From positions 217 through 16,445 of the forward strand of contig DJPQ01000108.1 in NCBI GenBank assembly GCA_002439805.1: DNA of 16,229 bases, read 5' to 3'. How positions within the stretch are numbered: the stretch's first letter is position 1; each line of letters opens with the position of its first letter. Made by a program: the position numbers and the translations under genes. This document shows, piece after piece, positions 15,035-16,229 of the stretch. The notes under the pieces are model-generated. The model did not search any database. It was not told the DNA's origin and saw only the letters and a program-made list of their open reading frames with translations. This stretch comes from Bacteroidales bacterium UBA6408 (GTDB lineage Bacteria > Bacteroidota > Bacteroidia > Bacteroidales > UBA932).

Positions 15035-16024
15035 ATGAAAAACAACATTATCACATTACTCTCGATTGGAGGCATCTTGTTGACAGGATGTACCAAGAGC
15101 CCGTCAGCAGGACATTCCTGGGCCACCGACCCGGAAGCGGTACGCATAGAAGCGTCTGTGGGTGCGCTGACCAAGACCAATCCGTCCGGCACAGCCGAGG
15201 AGCAGACGAAGTTCAACGGCCCCGCAGGGAAGTTCTTGGGGGATGAGATTGCTGTCTCCATGATAGACAATTCTGCCAGACAGGCAAAGAAGACCGTTAC
15301 ATACAGGTTTGACGGAGAAGTCTGGAATCCTGTGCCGGATACCGACTACCTCGTCTGGAAGGCTCCTGTCACCTACAAAGCCTGGTATCCGGCATCGTCC
15401 AAGGATGGTTTCACCCTTCCGACCGACCAGCGGGAGTCGAATGGCGAACAGGCTACAGTAGGAAGTTTCGCAAGGGCTGATTTTATGACCGGGGAATATG
15501 TCTGCGGCTCGAAGGACAATATTCCATCTGACCATAAGCTCAGACTTGTGATGAACCGCAAGATGGCCCTTGTCACGGTCAATGTGGATAAGGACAGGGT
15601 GAAAAGCGAGTTTGCTGATAAAGACATCTACATAATCAGAGTGGAAAGCATCCAGTCCGGATACAGCATCGTCAGTGCGGACGGCACAGGAAGCGGTGAC
15701 GCGGTGGATGTAATGCCGGGACCGTATGACACCGCCTACCAGAATGGCAAGGGCAGCTTCAACGCCATAGTTGTCCCTTGCGATGGGGATACATCTGCCA
15801 GATTCTTGAAAATCACTGTATGTTGGAAGCCTGGTAATGAAGAGGACAAAGCTGAGTTATACGTCACCGGTCGTCCTGCATTCGAGGCCGGCAAGCATTA
15901 CACCTACAATCTCACAATCGGGAAAGACAAGCTTGACAGCGGCGACATTTCTGTCATTGACTGGGGAGTCGAAGTGGACCTCGGCGGTGGCAACGATGAA
16001 TTTGAGTCCAGTCCGCTAAACTGA
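15035..16024 (+). CDS. Fimbrillin family lipoprotein, type B2
   Basis: Last gene of the operon, 329 residues, with lipobox LTGC (Cys19). The first strand AVRIEASVGALTK ends with Lys47. It parallels the fimbrillin half of the B1 chimera: EEQTKFN, the TVTYRFDGEVWNP and YLVWKAPVTYKAWYPAS strands, RADFMTGEYV and LRLVMNRKMALVTVNV. It then ends after the final strand GKDKLDSGDISVIDW and a short acidic tail, exactly where B1 continues into GLUG repeats. So either B1 gained the repeats or B2 lost them. The AGGAGG site 7 nt upstream of its start is unusual for this operon. A terminator begins 64 nt after the stop. A pilus subunit is likely; its place in the fibre is unknown. Confidence 0.8.
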   Translation: MKNNIITLLSIGGILLTGCTKSPSAGHSWATDPEAVRIEASVGALTKTNPSGTAEEQTKFNGPAGKFLGDEIAVSMIDNSARQAKKTVTYRFDGEVWNPVPDTDYLVWKAPVTYKAWYPASSKDGFTLPTDQRESNGEQATVGSFARADFMTGEYVCGSKDNIPSDHKLRLVMNRKMALVTVNVDKDRVKSEFADKDIYIIRVESIQSGYSIVSADGTGSGDAVDVMPGPYDTAYQNGKGSFNAIVVPCDGDTSARFLKITVCWKPGNEEDKAELYVTGRPAFEAGKHYTYNLTIGKDKLDSGDISVIDWGVEVDLGGGNDEFESSPLN

Positions 16025-16087
16025 ACGGCAATCTCCGGCACGCTGATTTTCAAGGGGCTGTGAGGCCTTGTTACAAAGCCTACAGGG

Positions 16088-16118
16088 AGGGGCTGACTAA
16101 TTAGTCAAGCCTCTTTTT
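16088..16118 (+). terminator. Rho-independent terminator of the pilus operon
   Basis: The 14-nt palindrome TGACTAATTAGTCA (16094-16107) is extended by C-G, G-C, G-C pairs and further weaker pairs across a bulged A (16108). It is followed at once by TTTTT (16114-16118) and a second T-run. It lies 64 nt after the last fimbrillin stop. The remaining bases to the window end (16125-16229) show no gene or structure I can support. Confidence 0.8.
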
Positions 16119-16229
16119 CTTGTTTTTCGGACAGATCAACCGCAACATAGTTCTCCACGGTTCAATTCTCAGAGAGTAAGCATCCGCTAAAGTGCGTAGT
16201 AACAATGTGAGAATGCAACTGGCATAAGT

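Noticed and set aside
16053..16069. Second terminator hairpin after the last fimbrillin
   Set aside because: The stem is short with a mismatch and a tiny loop, and it has no T-tract. The structure at 16088-16118 is far better.

Overview
The window reads as chromosome from a Bacteroidales member (phylum Bacteroidota). The evidence is a run of fimbrillin-family lipoproteins with a FimB/Mfa2-type anchor, which is the Bacteroidia-restricted type V pilus system. A DUF5107/TPR protein typical of this phylum, promoter-like TAnnTTTG boxes and mostly absent Shine-Dalgarno sequences fit the same picture. The DNA looks slightly above 50% GC, which suits Alistipes-like or Prevotella-like lineages better than B. 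fragilis or B. thetaiotaomicron. Genus is not resolvable by eye.

Layout. (1) Bases 1-191 carry no supported gene, only GC-rich inverted repeats and a terminator hairpin for the minus strand. (2) 192-4688, minus strand: a two-gene unit of a large periplasmic DUF5107 + TPR protein followed by a clan GH-A glycoside hydrolase lipoprotein, a small carbohydrate module. (3) 4689-4946: a regulatory region with an 8-bp dyad, an exact TAnnTTTG box, a short hairpin and a G8 tract. (4) 4947-6122, plus strand: a multi-pass membrane protein ending in an AraC-type HTH. (5) 6123-6317: a promoter region. (6) 6318-16024, plus strand: a tightly packed operon of eight genes (outer-membrane barrel, FimB/Mfa2-type anchor, six fimbrillin-type lipoproteins) closed by a strong terminator at 16088-16118.

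The pilus operon is the most interesting part. By family logic the anchor fixes the fibre to the outer membrane and the fimbrillins polymerise by donor-strand exchange after proteolytic removal of an N-terminal strand. Two of the six fimbrillins carry an added C-terminal block of six GLUG-type repeats, making large fimbrillin-adhesin chimeras. The paralogs fall into an A type and a B type in the order A1, B1+GLUG, A2+GLUG, A3, B2. This implies block duplication and domain shuffling. Nucleotide-level identity patches in the GLUG blocks and a 94-nt near-identical junction plus signal-peptide cassette support that reading. The GLUG-bearing subunits have Thr-Arg at the predicted strand-removal site, whereas the four others have Thr-Lys.

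The membrane-bound AraC-type protein just upstream is the obvious candidate regulator of the pilus operon. Its own leader holds a G8 tract and hairpin that could make it variable. No rRNA, tRNA, insertion sequence, CRISPR array or invertible promoter was seen.
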